Shown piece after piece: positions 47,147-55,391 of a stretch of 64,000 nt of DNA (position 1 is its first letter; each line of letters opens with the position of its first letter). Source of the DNA: Uliginosibacterium aquaticum (GTDB lineage: Bacteria > Pseudomonadota > Gammaproteobacteria > Burkholderiales > Rhodocyclaceae). The stretch spans positions 744,001 to 808,000 of the forward strand of contig NZ_JABCSC020000003.1 of NCBI RefSeq assembly GCF_012972705.2. Direction: 5' to 3'. The translations under genes were made by a program, and so were the position numbers. The notes under the pieces were generated by a model that saw nothing but the letters and a program-made list of their open reading frames with translations, had not been told where the DNA came from and did no database searches.

Positions 47147-47388
47147 CCTTGTGCTGCCTGCAGCGTGGCTGCGAGTGCGTCCAGCTCCTCGCTGAGCGTG
47201 CCGCGGCTGCGGAAGTGGCGTCCAGCCTTGCCATACCAGTACTCGGCATCTTCAAGATCGCCTTCCTGCACATGCAGCAGCGCATGCAGCCAGGCTGCCG
47301 TGGGGGAGTCATCGAGCTGAACCAGGTTGTGAGCCTCGTTCCACTTGCCTTGGCGCATCAGGGCCAGGATCTCCGGCAAAGGGGTCAT
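47143..47388 (-). CDS. Small conserved hypothetical protein
   Basis: An 81-residue soluble protein with a TPR-like helical character: LPEILALMRQGKWNEAHNLVQ followed by WLHALLHVQEGDLEDAEYWYGKAGR, a motif pattern I have seen in uncharacterised proteobacterial proteins of similar size. The start is ATG 47388, with GAGGAG seven bases upstream. It is separated by 32 bp from the LysR gene on the same strand. Function unknown. Confidence 0.7.
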   Translation of the reverse strand: MTPLPEILALMRQGKWNEAHNLVQLDDSPTAAWLHALLHVQEGDLEDAEYWYGKAGRHFRSRGTLSEELDALAATLQAAQG

Positions 47389-47420
47389 CCGCTTCTCCTC
47401 TTGTTCAGGTGAGCCAGGCC

Positions 47421-48323
47421 TCAGCCTTGAAGCTCATTCAGCTTTTCTGTCACGAGTGCCATGAAGGCCGAGACGGCTGGTGGCAAATGGCGGCGGCTGG
47501 GGTAGAGCGCGTGCAGCCCGCTGCCGGGACGCTTGTAGTGAGGCAGCACCGGTACCAGCAAACCTGCCTCCAGGTCACGCCGGGTAATCGGGTGGGGCAG
47601 CAGCGTGATGCCCATTCCCGCCACGGCCGCCTTGCGCAGCGCCTGGGCGGTGTTACCGCTCAGGCAGGGCGTGACTTGTACTTCTTCACTGCCTCCCTCC
47701 GGGTCGAGCAGGCGCCATGTCGTCTGCTTGCCCGCTTGCGAATAGGTGATGCAGGCATGCCGGGCCAAGTCCTGCAAGCTGTCGGGCTGACCGTGCGCGG
47801 CGAGATAGGCCGGGCTGGCGACGAGTCTGTCGGCGGTCTCGCACAGCATCACCTGTCGGCCGATGTAGCTGGAGTCCTGCATCGGACCACCGCGCAGCGC
47901 CAGATCGATCTGATCGGCGATCAGGTCGGTCTTCGCATCGCTGAGCACGAAGTCCAGCCTCACTTTGGGATAGGTCGCCAGAAAAGCGGCCACCCATTCC
48001 ATCTGGAAGAAATCGAAGAAGTCTGCTGGCGCCGCCACGCGCACCAGACCGCTGGGTTCCTGGGTGCCGGTCAGCAGTTCTTGCGCCGCTTCGTTCAGGC
48101 CATCGACCGCGCCGGCGCAGCGTGCGTGAAAGGCCTCCCCGGCACTGGTCAGGGTGAGCTTGCGGGTGGAGCGCTGCAAGAGCCGCATGCCCAGCTGTTC
48201 CTCAAGCTGCTGCACACGCCGGCTCAGCGTATTCGGCGGCATGCCGAGGCGCCGCGCAGCCTCGGCAAAGCTGCCGTTGCGCACGACCTGCACAAACAAG
48301 GCGACGTCATTCAGATCCAGCAT
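47421..48323 (-). CDS. LysR-type regulator divergent from pirin gene
   Basis: A 300-residue LysR regulator with helix-turn-helix SFAEAARRLGMPPNTLSRRV (about 16-35) and a C-terminal effector-binding domain. It is of the CrgA/DmlR-like class by its RSTRKLTLTSAGEAF segment. It is divergent from the pirin gene. The same sequence motif occurs before pirin and before the next gene, suggesting both are its targets. Confidence 0.9.
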   Translation of the reverse strand: MLDLNDVALFVQVVRNGSFAEAARRLGMPPNTLSRRVQQLEEQLGMRLLQRSTRKLTLTSAGEAFHARCAGAVDGLNEAAQELLTGTQEPSGLVRVAAPADFFDFFQMEWVAAFLATYPKVRLDFVLSDAKTDLIADQIDLALRGGPMQDSSYIGRQVMLCETADRLVASPAYLAAHGQPDSLQDLARHACITYSQAGKQTTWRLLDPEGGSEEVQVTPCLSGNTAQALRKAAVAGMGITLLPHPITRRDLEAGLLVPVLPHYKRPGSGLHALYPSRRHLPPAVSAFMALVTEKLNELQG

Positions 48324-48334
48324 GCGGTGATTGC

Positions 48335-48376
48335 TCCATTAATTGGATGAGTTCAATCAAACCATACCATCTAATC
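48335..48376. promoter_or_regulatory. Conserved regulatory motif, site 1 (lysR-pirin gap)
   Basis: TCCATTAATTGGATGAGTTCAAT (in two parts, 48335-48345 and 48346-48357), with TCTAATC 35 bases downstream of its start. A near copy exists at 49330. Likely a LysR-type binding region. Confidence 0.5.
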
Positions 48377-48446
48377 AACCAATTGGTGTGGCGCTAATCT
48401 TTCGACATCGGGCACAGGCCCTGCCATCCATCACGAGGACAAGCAC

Positions 48447-49310
48447 ATGTCGACATCTACGCTACTCAGGCCAGCGCTGCGCCAGACCGCAGGCGCCCGC
48501 GCCATCGCGCTACGCACTCGCGGCAGCACCCATGGGCCGATTACCCGGCTGATGAGCCCCGGCGATCTGGGCGAATTTCTCAAGCCCTTTGTGTTCCTGG
48601 ATCTCGTCAACTTCAAGGCGAGGGCGGGGCAGAGGGGCTTTGGCATGCACCCGCATTCCGGCCTCGCGACGCTCACCTTCCTGCTCGAAGGCGATGTGGT
48701 CTATGAGGACAGCACCGGCAAATCCGGAACATTGCCCGCTGGCGGCGTGGAGTGGATGCGTGCGGGCAATGGCGTCTGGCACAGCGGCGGCCCGGCCACA
48801 GAGGGTTCGATCCAGGGCTTTCAGCTGTGGGTGGCGCTGCCTCCAAGCGAAGAGAACGCCCCTGCGCACAGCCTCTATCTGGCGCCCTCAGAGGTGCCGC
48901 AAGTGGGCCCGGTGAGCGTGATGCTCGGCCGCTACGGCAGCGCCCAGAGTCCGATTCCGGCGCCCTCCGACATGACGTACCTCGCGGTGCGCCTCAAGGC
49001 GGGCGAGCGCTGGTCTTACACACCACCTGCCGGGCACGACGTGGCCTGGCTGGCGGTGAATACCGGGCAGCTCGATGCGCATGAAAGCGTGAGCGCTGGC
49101 GAGCTGGTGATCTTCGAGGAGTCGAGCCAAAGCATCGACATCGTGGCCAAACAAGACAGCAGCTTCGTGCTCGGTTCGGCGGTGAAACACCCTTATCCGC
49201 TGATCACCGGCCATTACTCGGTGCACACCAACGCAGCCGCCCTTGCTCAAGGCGAGGCCGAGATCCGGCGGATCGGCAAGACGCTGCAGCGTGAAGGGCG
49301 TCTGGCTTGA
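48447..49310 (+). CDS. Pirin-family protein
   Basis: A 287-residue bicupin. The iron-binding motif of pirins is visible as MHPHSGLATLTFLLEGDVVYED (about residues 66-88), and WMRAGNGVWHSG and GFQLWVALP follow. Some bacterial pirins are quercetinases or redox-responsive regulators; the function here is not fixed. The start is ATG 48447, with GAGGA before it. It is divergent from a LysR gene and followed by a F420-type reductase gene that shares the same upstream motif. Confidence 0.9.
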   Translation: MSTSTLLRPALRQTAGARAIALRTRGSTHGPITRLMSPGDLGEFLKPFVFLDLVNFKARAGQRGFGMHPHSGLATLTFLLEGDVVYEDSTGKSGTLPAGGVEWMRAGNGVWHSGGPATEGSIQGFQLWVALPPSEENAPAHSLYLAPSEVPQVGPVSVMLGRYGSAQSPIPAPSDMTYLAVRLKAGERWSYTPPAGHDVAWLAVNTGQLDAHESVSAGELVIFEESSQSIDIVAKQDSSFVLGSAVKHPYPLITGHYSVHTNAAALAQGEAEIRRIGKTLQREGRLA

Positions 49311-49329
49311 TTTGACTCTGGGAATTGCA

Positions 49330-49370
49330 TCCATAAATGGACGAGTCCAATGCGATTTTACTGTCTAGTC
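49330..49370. promoter_or_regulatory. Conserved regulatory motif, site 2 (before the F420-type reductase)
   Basis: TCCATAAATGGACGAGTCCAAT (as 49330-49340 and 49341-49351), followed by TCTAGTC 34 bases from its start. It matches site 1 at 48335 with one indel and the same arrangement. Confidence 0.5.
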
Positions 49371-49489
49371 GCTTAATTCCTAGCTCTTTATTCTTCATTC
49401 ATTGGCAGTTCAGTCAGCGGAGACCACCAGCCTTCGGGGCGCTGGGGTCTCCAGAGTTTCAAGCCCCACCCACACAGAGGAAAAAAATC

Positions 49490-50134
49490 ATGAACATCGG
49501 CATCATTGGCGCAGGCGCACTTGGCTCCAACCTGGCTCGGGCATTGGCCCGCAAAGGCCTCTCGGCCACCATTTCAAACAGTCGCGGCCCGGCCTCCCTG
49601 GCGCCCCTGGTTGCAGAACTCGGCCCGACCATCAAGGCCGGCACCACAGCCGAAGCGGCCAGTGCAGACATCGTGGTGGTGGCCGTGCGCTGGAGCGACC
49701 TGGGCAAGGTGCTGGGCAGCCTGCCGGCCTGGAATGGCCGCATCGTGATCGACGGTACCAACCCGGTGGCATTTCTCGACCCCAACTCGCCGGACGCTAA
49801 AGACCCGAGCAATCCGCTCGCTGCCTATGGCATCAAGGCGGTTGATCTGGGCGGCAAGTATTCCAGCGAAGTGTTCCGCGAACTCGTTCCGGGTGCACGC
49901 GTCGTCAAGGCGTTCAACCATCTGGATGTGAACGTTCTGGCCGAGCCGGAAGTGTCCGGCGGGCAGCGCGTTCAGTTTTACTCGGGTGACGATGCTGCGG
50001 CCAAGGCCGAAGTGCGCAAGCTCCTCGAAGCCATTGGCCACTTCCCGGTAGATCTCGGCACGCTGGATGTGGGCGGTCGCCTGGCCCAGTTGCCCTTCGG
50101 TTCGCTGGCCGCGATCAACTTCATCAAGATCTGA
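49490..50134 (+). CDS. NADPH-dependent F420 reductase-like oxidoreductase
   Basis: A 214-residue Rossmann protein of the NADP oxidoreductase, coenzyme F420-dependent-like family, which in proteobacteria lacks F420 and probably acts on other substrates. Motifs visible are MNIGIIGAGALGSNLARAL at the N-terminus, SNSRGP with the NADP-phosphate-binding Ser-Arg pair, IVIDGTNPV and VVKAFNHL. The start is ATG 49490, with AGAGG and an A-run just upstream. It is downstream of pirin and shares its promoter motif. Confidence 0.88.
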   Translation: MNIGIIGAGALGSNLARALARKGLSATISNSRGPASLAPLVAELGPTIKAGTTAEAASADIVVVAVRWSDLGKVLGSLPAWNGRIVIDGTNPVAFLDPNSPDAKDPSNPLAAYGIKAVDLGGKYSSEVFRELVPGARVVKAFNHLDVNVLAEPEVSGGQRVQFYSGDDAAAKAEVRKLLEAIGHFPVDLGTLDVGGRLAQLPFGSLAAINFIKI

Positions 50135-50335
50135 GTCGCCCGAGTGGCTGCGCTTCGGGGCAGCCACTCGACCCGCGACTTTGAATGTTTGTGATGCCTG
50201 TTGCCGGACTATTGTTAAGCTCCGGCTTGGCATCCCTGCATGTTGTGCAAGCAGCACAGCACAGGGAGTGATGGTGCCGGTTTGAAGCGGCACGGGTCGT
50301 CAGCAGCCTCACGACATTCGTTGATTGGGTGGGTC

Positions 50336-51265
50336 ATGGAAATAGCACAGATCACCCGTGCGCTGCAGCAGGATGCGGTCACGGTTGTTTTTCTCAATGT
50401 TCTTCTGCAGCAGATCGGCCTGCCGGTGCCGGCGGTGCCGACGCTGTTGCTGGCGGGAAGCCTCGCCACGACGCCTTCCGCACTGGGCCAGGTGCTGGCG
50501 GCTGCGCTGGTGGCCTCGGTGATCGCTGACTGGCTGTGGTACTGGTCGGGTCAGCTCTTCGGCTACCGGGTGTTGGCCGGCCTGTGCAAGCTCTCGATCA
50601 ACCCTTCTTCCTGTGTCAGCGAAACGGAAGCGCGCTTCATCCGCTGGGGCCTGCCCTCGCTGGTGCTCGCCAAATTCATCCCCGGCTTTTCAACGGTGGC
50701 GCCGCCGATTGCCGGTGCCTTGCGCATGAATCAACTGAAGTTCTTGCTGGCTGCGGGCGCTGGCGCAGTGCTGTGGGCGGGCCTGGCACTGAGCGCGGGC
50801 TGGCTCTTGCAGGACACCGTCAGAGCTGCCATCGCCTTGCTCGAAGCGCACACCCGCACGGCACTCGTGCTGGTGCTGGTCTTGCTGGGCGGCTGGCTGG
50901 GCTGGAAGCTGTGGCAGAAATTTCGCTTCCGCAAACTCGCTGCACTTCCCCATATCACTGCCGACGAGTTGATCGCGGCCATGGCGGAGGACGATGCGCC
51001 GCTGGTGCTCGACTTGCGCGGAGCGGCGATAGCGGCCGAAACCACAGAGATTCCAGGGGCGAGGCGGACGACGCTTGCATTGCTGCTGATCGACGCCGGC
51101 GAGTGGCCGAAGGATCGCCCTGTTGTGACCCTGTGTGCGTGTCCGGAAGACGCTAGCGCGAAGCATGCGGCGCGCCAACTGCTGGATGCCGGCTATCTCT
51201 CCGCCCGGCCACTTAAAGGCGGGTATGAGGCATGGCTGGCCGCGCAAGCCTCACGCGCGATCTGA
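50336..51265 (+). CDS. DedA-type membrane protein fused to a rhodanese domain
   Basis: A 309-residue fusion. The N-terminal part (1-200) is a DedA/SNARE-associated family protein, with about five hydrophobic segments and the motif FIPGFSTVAPPIAG (FxPGxxTxxPxxAG). The C-terminal part (about 205-300) is a rhodanese-like domain with LDLRGAAIAAETTEIPGAR and a Cys in VTLCACPEDASAK, the position of the catalytic persulfide Cys. Sulfur transfer to a partner is possible. It starts at ATG 50336 with a weak GGTGGG site. Confidence 0.85.
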   Translation: MEIAQITRALQQDAVTVVFLNVLLQQIGLPVPAVPTLLLAGSLATTPSALGQVLAAALVASVIADWLWYWSGQLFGYRVLAGLCKLSINPSSCVSETEARFIRWGLPSLVLAKFIPGFSTVAPPIAGALRMNQLKFLLAAGAGAVLWAGLALSAGWLLQDTVRAAIALLEAHTRTALVLVLVLLGGWLGWKLWQKFRFRKLAALPHITADELIAAMAEDDAPLVLDLRGAAIAAETTEIPGARRTTLALLLIDAGEWPKDRPVVTLCACPEDASAKHAARQLLDAGYLSARPLKGGYEAWLAAQASRAI

Positions 51266-51287
51266 GGCGCGCCATGCCTGCCCGCGC

Positions 51288-52196
51288 TTAAAGGCTTTGA
51301 TCCCAGGGCGCCGGCTCGCCGGCAAAGCGCGCTGCCAGAAAATCCACCAGCAGGCGCAAGGCCAGCGGCTGGTGCTGGCGCGAGAGATAGATGGCATGGA
51401 TACCCAGCTCCTCCGGTTCATGATCCGGCAGCAGGTGCACCAGGCGGCCTGAGCGCAGCTCATCCCCCAGGTAGTAGGTGGGCAACATGCCGACGCCCGC
51501 GCCCGAAAGCACGGCCCGCCGCAGCACGGCGGTTTCATTGGTGTGGAAGCTCCAGTCCACCGGCACCGTGAGCGTCTCGCCGCCCTGCGTGAAGCGGTAT
51601 TGCTTGCCGATACCGAAAGCGTGCGCAATGCAGCGGTGCTGGCGCAAATCCTCTGCCACACGTGGCAGGCCGTGCTTTTTCAGGTAGTCCGGTGAGGCGC
51701 ACAGCATCGAGCGGCAGCGTGCCAGTGGCCGCGTAATCATCGCCGGATCCAGAGTGTTGGTGATGCGCACCGCCAGATCGACCCGCTCGCCCACCAGATC
51801 GGCCGCCTTGTCGCCCACCGACAGCACGATTTCCACTTGCTCATATTGCCGCTGGAAGTCGACCAGCGCCGCCGTGAGCTGGGCATCGGCAAAGGAGCCG
51901 GAGCTGGTAACGCGCAGCACGCCGGCGGGCTCGCGGCTGCGTTCCGCCGCGAGGTGCTGCGCCTCTTCCGCGAGCTCAAGCAGCTGCCGGCAGGTGGGCA
52001 GCGCGGCGAAGCCGGCATCGGTGAGGCTGACCTTGCGGGTGGTTCGGTGCAGCAGGCGGGCGTCGAACCAGTCTTCCACTGCGGCGAGATAGCGGCTGAC
52101 CATCGCGGCCGACATGTCCAGATGTTCAGCGGCCTGGGTGAGGCTGCCCCGGTCGGCCACTTCCACAAAGACGCGCACAGCTGTCAGGCGATCCAT
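51288..52196 (-). CDS. LysR-type regulator divergent from MBL-fold gene
   Basis: A 302-residue LysR regulator with helix-turn-helix SLTQAAEHLDMSAAMVSRYL (about 17-36) and an effector-binding domain of the AaeR/CrgA type (TTRKVSLTDAGFA). It is divergent from the MBL-fold gene. The shared gap holds two direct TCAACTGA words (52221 and 52240, 19 bp apart) that may be its binding sites. It probably controls the following MBL, FrnE-like and SnoaL-like genes. Confidence 0.9.
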   Translation of the reverse strand: MDRLTAVRVFVEVADRGSLTQAAEHLDMSAAMVSRYLAAVEDWFDARLLHRTTRKVSLTDAGFAALPTCRQLLELAEEAQHLAAERSREPAGVLRVTSSGSFADAQLTAALVDFQRQYEQVEIVLSVGDKAADLVGERVDLAVRITNTLDPAMITRPLARCRSMLCASPDYLKKHGLPRVAEDLRQHRCIAHAFGIGKQYRFTQGGETLTVPVDWSFHTNETAVLRRAVLSGAGVGMLPTYYLGDELRSGRLVHLLPDHEPEELGIHAIYLSRQHQPLALRLLVDFLAARFAGEPAPWDQSL

Positions 52197-52220
52197 TTCA
52201 TCGATCCGCGCAATAAATAT

Positions 52221-52247
52221 TCAACTGATACGGACTTTATCAACTGA
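52221..52247. promoter_or_regulatory. Direct repeat TCAACTGA, candidate LysR sites
   Basis: TCAACTGA occurs at 52221 and again at 52240, 19 bp apart (almost two helical turns), between the LysR start and the MBL-fold gene. Confidence 0.35.
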
Positions 52248-52299
52248 ATCGCAAAAACTAAAGTTCGTTCCACAGCAAACCCACCCAAGGAGATCCACC

Positions 52300-53190
52300 A
52301 TGTTCCAGCCCCGCAGCATCGCCCGCATTCTTTTTCCCGCCCTGACCCTCGGCGTTGTTGCCGCCACCGGCGCGAGCGCGCAGACGCCCGCACCGCTCAG
52401 CGTCAAGGTCTATAACGCCGACGGCAACAGCTTCCATGTCAATGCCGTGGTGGTGAGCGGCAAGACTGAAGCGATCGTGATCGACAGCGGCTTCACCCGC
52501 GCTGACGCCCTGCGCGTGGCGGCCAATGTGCTCGACAGTGGCAAGACGCTGAAGACCATCTTCATCAGCAACGCCGACCCGGATTTCTACTTCGGCGCCG
52601 AAGTGTTGAAGGCCTATTTTCCGAACGCTCAGGTGCTGACCACCCCGGCCGTGCGCGAGAAAATCGAGGCCAAGCTGGCCGGCAAAGTGGCGTTCTGGGC
52701 ACCGAAGATGGGCGCCAATGCACCGCAGAAGCCGATCGTGCCGGAACTACTGCAGGGCACCCGACTGAGCGTGGATGGCGAGACCATCGAAGTGCGCGGT
52801 ACCACGGGTGAGCTGGCCCATCGCCCCTATGTGTGGATTCCGTCGATCAAGACCATCGCTGGCAACATCGCGATTTTCGGCAATCTGCATGTGTGGACGG
52901 CGGATACCCAGAAGGCCAGCGAACGCAAAGCCTGGTTCGCCCAGCTCGACGAGATCGAAGCGCTCAAGCCGGCTACCGTCGTGCCGGGCCACATGGCTGC
53001 CGGCACCGCGCTGGACGTGAGCGCCATTCGCTACACCCGCGATTATCTGCAGCGATTTGATGTGGAAGCGGCCAAGGCCAAGAGCGGTGCCGAGCTGATC
53101 GAAGCCATGAGGAAGGCCTACCCGCAAGCCGGCCTGGGCATCGCGCTGGACATCGGCGCCAAGGTCAACAAGGGCGAAATGCAGTGGTAA
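52300..53190 (+). CDS. Exported MBL-fold protein lacking the canonical metal motif
   Basis: A 296-residue protein with a signal peptide (about 1-28, ending ASAQ). It has a metallo-beta-lactamase-like fold (NADGNSFHVNAVVVSGKTEAI split by strands, then GHM near residue 230). The usual HxHxDH metal site is replaced by ISNADPDFYFGAEVL: the first His pair is absent while a D-P-D remains. A redesigned site or loss of metal is possible. The start is ATG 52300, with AAGGAGA before it. It is first in a presumed unit with the FrnE- and SnoaL-like genes. Confidence 0.85.
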   Translation: MFQPRSIARILFPALTLGVVAATGASAQTPAPLSVKVYNADGNSFHVNAVVVSGKTEAIVIDSGFTRADALRVAANVLDSGKTLKTIFISNADPDFYFGAEVLKAYFPNAQVLTTPAVREKIEAKLAGKVAFWAPKMGANAPQKPIVPELLQGTRLSVDGETIEVRGTTGELAHRPYVWIPSIKTIAGNIAIFGNLHVWTADTQKASERKAWFAQLDEIEALKPATVVPGHMAAGTALDVSAIRYTRDYLQRFDVEAAKAKSGAELIEAMRKAYPQAGLGIALDIGAKVNKGEMQW

Positions 53191-53260
53191 TCCGCTGAAG
53201 ACTTCCCGCGCCGCTCTTCATGGCGGCGCGGGAACTTCGCACTTTCAAAGGACGCTCATC

Positions 53261-53956
53261 ATGTCTACAACGACCCTGCATTACATCTACGATCCTTTGT
53301 GCGGCTGGTGCTACGGCGCAGCTCCGCTGGTGAAGGCTGCCCGTGAAGTCCTCCACGTGATTGCACACGGCGGCGGCATGATGACCGGCGCCAGGCGCCA
53401 GCCTGTCACCGCGCAGCTAAGCGATTTCGTCAAACCGCATGACGCCCGGATTGCCCAGCTGAGCGGGCAGCCCTTCGGCGAAGGCTACCGCGATGGGTTG
53501 TTGCGTGACACGGCGGCGGTGTTCGACTCCGAGCCGCCAACGGCGGCCATGCTGGCGGCCGAAGAGATTGCCGGCCGCGGCTTGGACATGCTCGCCCAGC
53601 TGCAAATTGCCCACTATGTTGAAGGGCGGCGGATTGCAGATCGTGCGGTGCTGATCGAAGTGGCCGCCAGCCTTGGTCTGGACGCGGAAAGCTTCGCTGT
53701 GGCGCTGGATCGCCAGTCGGGTGAGGCCGTGCAGGCACATATCCAGCAGACCCGGGCCTTCATGGCGAAGGTCGGCGCTCAGGGCTTCCCCAGCTTCGTG
53801 CTCGAAACCGGGGGCGTCTTCACAAACCTGGAGGTTGCAAGCCATCTGGGGCGGCCGCAGGATTTTCTGGCCTGGCTGCGCAATCAGATTCACTCCGCTA
53901 CCGCGCCTGCCGCAGGCAAGGCCTTTGGCTGCGATGCCGATGGTTGCGCACTCTGA
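53261..53956 (+). CDS. DsbA/FrnE-like thioredoxin-fold protein
   Basis: A 231-residue protein of the DsbA family, FrnE-like. The active-site CGWC is at residues 14-17, in YDPLCGWCYGAAP. The helical insertion spans about 60-150, and QGFPSFVLE near residue 180 is the cis-Pro loop. No signal peptide is seen, so it is probably cytoplasmic and may act as an oxidoreductase. The start is ATG 53261, with AAAGGA upstream. A Cys in the C-terminal AFGCDADGCAL is extra. Confidence 0.88.
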   Translation: MSTTTLHYIYDPLCGWCYGAAPLVKAAREVLHVIAHGGGMMTGARRQPVTAQLSDFVKPHDARIAQLSGQPFGEGYRDGLLRDTAAVFDSEPPTAAMLAAEEIAGRGLDMLAQLQIAHYVEGRRIADRAVLIEVAASLGLDAESFAVALDRQSGEAVQAHIQQTRAFMAKVGAQGFPSFVLETGGVFTNLEVASHLGRPQDFLAWLRNQIHSATAPAAGKAFGCDADGCAL

Positions 53957-53970
53957 AACAGGAGACACAC

Positions 53971-54363
53971 ATGAAAACCAATCTGCAGATCGTCACCGAA
54001 CACTACGCTGCGTCAGCACGCCAGGATCTCGCCGCCATGATGGCGGATGTTTCCCCTGAAGTGGCCTGGACCGAGATGGCCGGCTTCCCCTGCGCTGGCA
54101 CCTGGATCGGCCCCGATCAGGTGATTGCCAATGTCTTTGCCGTGCTTGGCAGTGAATGGGAAGGCTACAGCTTCGCGCTGGAGCAGATCATCGATGGTGG
54201 TGAGCAACTGGTCGGCATCGGCACTTACTCCGGCACCTACCGCAAGACCGGCAAGCCGATGCAGGCGCGGGTGACGCATGTGTGGCGCCTTTCCGAAGGA
54301 AAGATCGTCCGCTTCGAGCAATTCACCGATACCTTGCTTGTCGCGCGGGCCATGCACACCTGA
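53971..54363 (+). CDS. SnoaL-like/NTF2-fold protein
   Basis: A 130-residue protein of the SnoaL/ketosteroid isomerase-like cone fold. It has VTEHYAASARQDLAAMMADVSPEVAWTEM at the start and the typical WRLSEGKIVRFEQFTDT near the end. Members include isomerases and hydrolases and many without known activity. ATG 53971 follows AGGAGACACAC. It is last in the presumed unit with the FrnE-like gene, 14 bp downstream of it. Confidence 0.82.
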   Translation: MKTNLQIVTEHYAASARQDLAAMMADVSPEVAWTEMAGFPCAGTWIGPDQVIANVFAVLGSEWEGYSFALEQIIDGGEQLVGIGTYSGTYRKTGKPMQARVTHVWRLSEGKIVRFEQFTDTLLVARAMHT

Positions 54364-54382
54364 TGGCTCGGAAGCCTGGACC

Positions 54383-55252
54383 TCAGCCGATCATGGCTTC
54401 AAAGGCCAGTGCGCCCTGACTCACCGGGCGGCGCGGCAGGCGCAGACGGAAGAGCTCGCGGCTGATTTCGCCTTCTACAAGTTCCACGACCTGCACGCGG
54501 CCCAGTGCAATCGCATCGGCCGCGGCCAGCTCCGGCACCAGCCCCAGGCCGAGCCCTGCCGCAGCCATCTGCACGATGATCTCGTTGCTGCCGGCTTCCA
54601 GCGTGCGCGCGGGCTGGATGCCGAGCCGTTCCATCTCGTGTTCGACGACCGAGCGGCTGCCCGAGCCGGGTTCGCGCAAAAGCCAGAGCTGGGACGAGAG
54701 ATCGGTTGCGCGCTGCTTGCGTCCGGCCGGGAAGGCCTTGGCGGCTGCCACGATCAACATGCGCTCGCGGCGCCAGGGGCGAATCTCGAGACGCTCGTCA
54801 TCGATATGGCCCTCCACCAGCGCCACATCCACATCGCAATCGAGCAGCCACTGGGCGACTTGCTTGGTGTTGCCGGAGAGCAGACGCAGGCTCACGCCGG
54901 GGTGCTGGCTGGAGAACCCGGCGATGTACTTCGGCAGCCAGTAAGCCGCGATGGTGGTGGAGGCGCCGATGGTGAGGCTGCCGCGCTCCAGCTCCGAATA
55001 GGCTTGCACGGCCTCTATGGCAGCACGCTCCATGGCGAAGATGCCACGCGCGTACTTGTAGAGCATCTGGCCAGCTTCCGACGGCCTGAACGAGCGTCCG
55101 CCGCGTTCCAGCAACACCACCTGCAACTGATCTTCCAGCTCACGGACGGCTTTCGATACGGCTGGCTGGCTCACGCCCTGCACTTCGGCAGCGCGCGAGA
55201 AGCTCTTCTGTTCGATGACGGCGGCGAAGATGCGCAGGAGGTGTAGGTTCAT
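54383..55252 (-). CDS. LysR-type regulator
   Basis: A 289-residue LysR regulator with helix-turn-helix SFSRAAEVQGVSQPAVSKAV (about 17-36) and a CysB/YeiE-like effector domain (LTIGASTTIAAYWLPKYIAGF). It converges on the SnoaL-like gene and is separated from the next gene upstream by a gap with a bipartite repeat. Its targets cannot be inferred from neighbours. Confidence 0.9.
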   Translation of the reverse strand: MNLHLLRIFAAVIEQKSFSRAAEVQGVSQPAVSKAVRELEDQLQVVLLERGGRSFRPSEAGQMLYKYARGIFAMERAAIEAVQAYSELERGSLTIGASTTIAAYWLPKYIAGFSSQHPGVSLRLLSGNTKQVAQWLLDCDVDVALVEGHIDDERLEIRPWRRERMLIVAAAKAFPAGRKQRATDLSSQLWLLREPGSGSRSVVEHEMERLGIQPARTLEAGSNEIIVQMAAAGLGLGLVPELAAADAIALGRVQVVELVEGEISRELFRLRLPRRPVSQGALAFEAMIG

Positions 55253-55281
55253 TTTATGGGGAGTGGATAGTCGGGAGGGCG

Positions 55282-55346
55282 GTAGGGCGGAGTGCCAACT
55301 CCGCCAGCCTGGTCAACGTATCTGGTGGAGTTTCACTCCACCCTAC
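55282..55346 (-). repeat. Bipartite hairpin repeat, copy 2
   Basis: Read on the minus strand, GTAGGG leads into GGTGGAGT-GAA-ACTCCACC and then GGCGGAGT-TGGC-ACTCCGCC before CCCTAC. It has the same loop order (GAA-type, then TGGC) as copy 1 at 40815, but the stem bases differ with pairing kept. It lies between lysR and the FAD hydroxylase gene. Confidence 0.7.
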
Positions 55347-55391
55347 AGCTGTGTCGTACGTGGCGACGCATTCAGCGTTCAGCCCTGAAGT

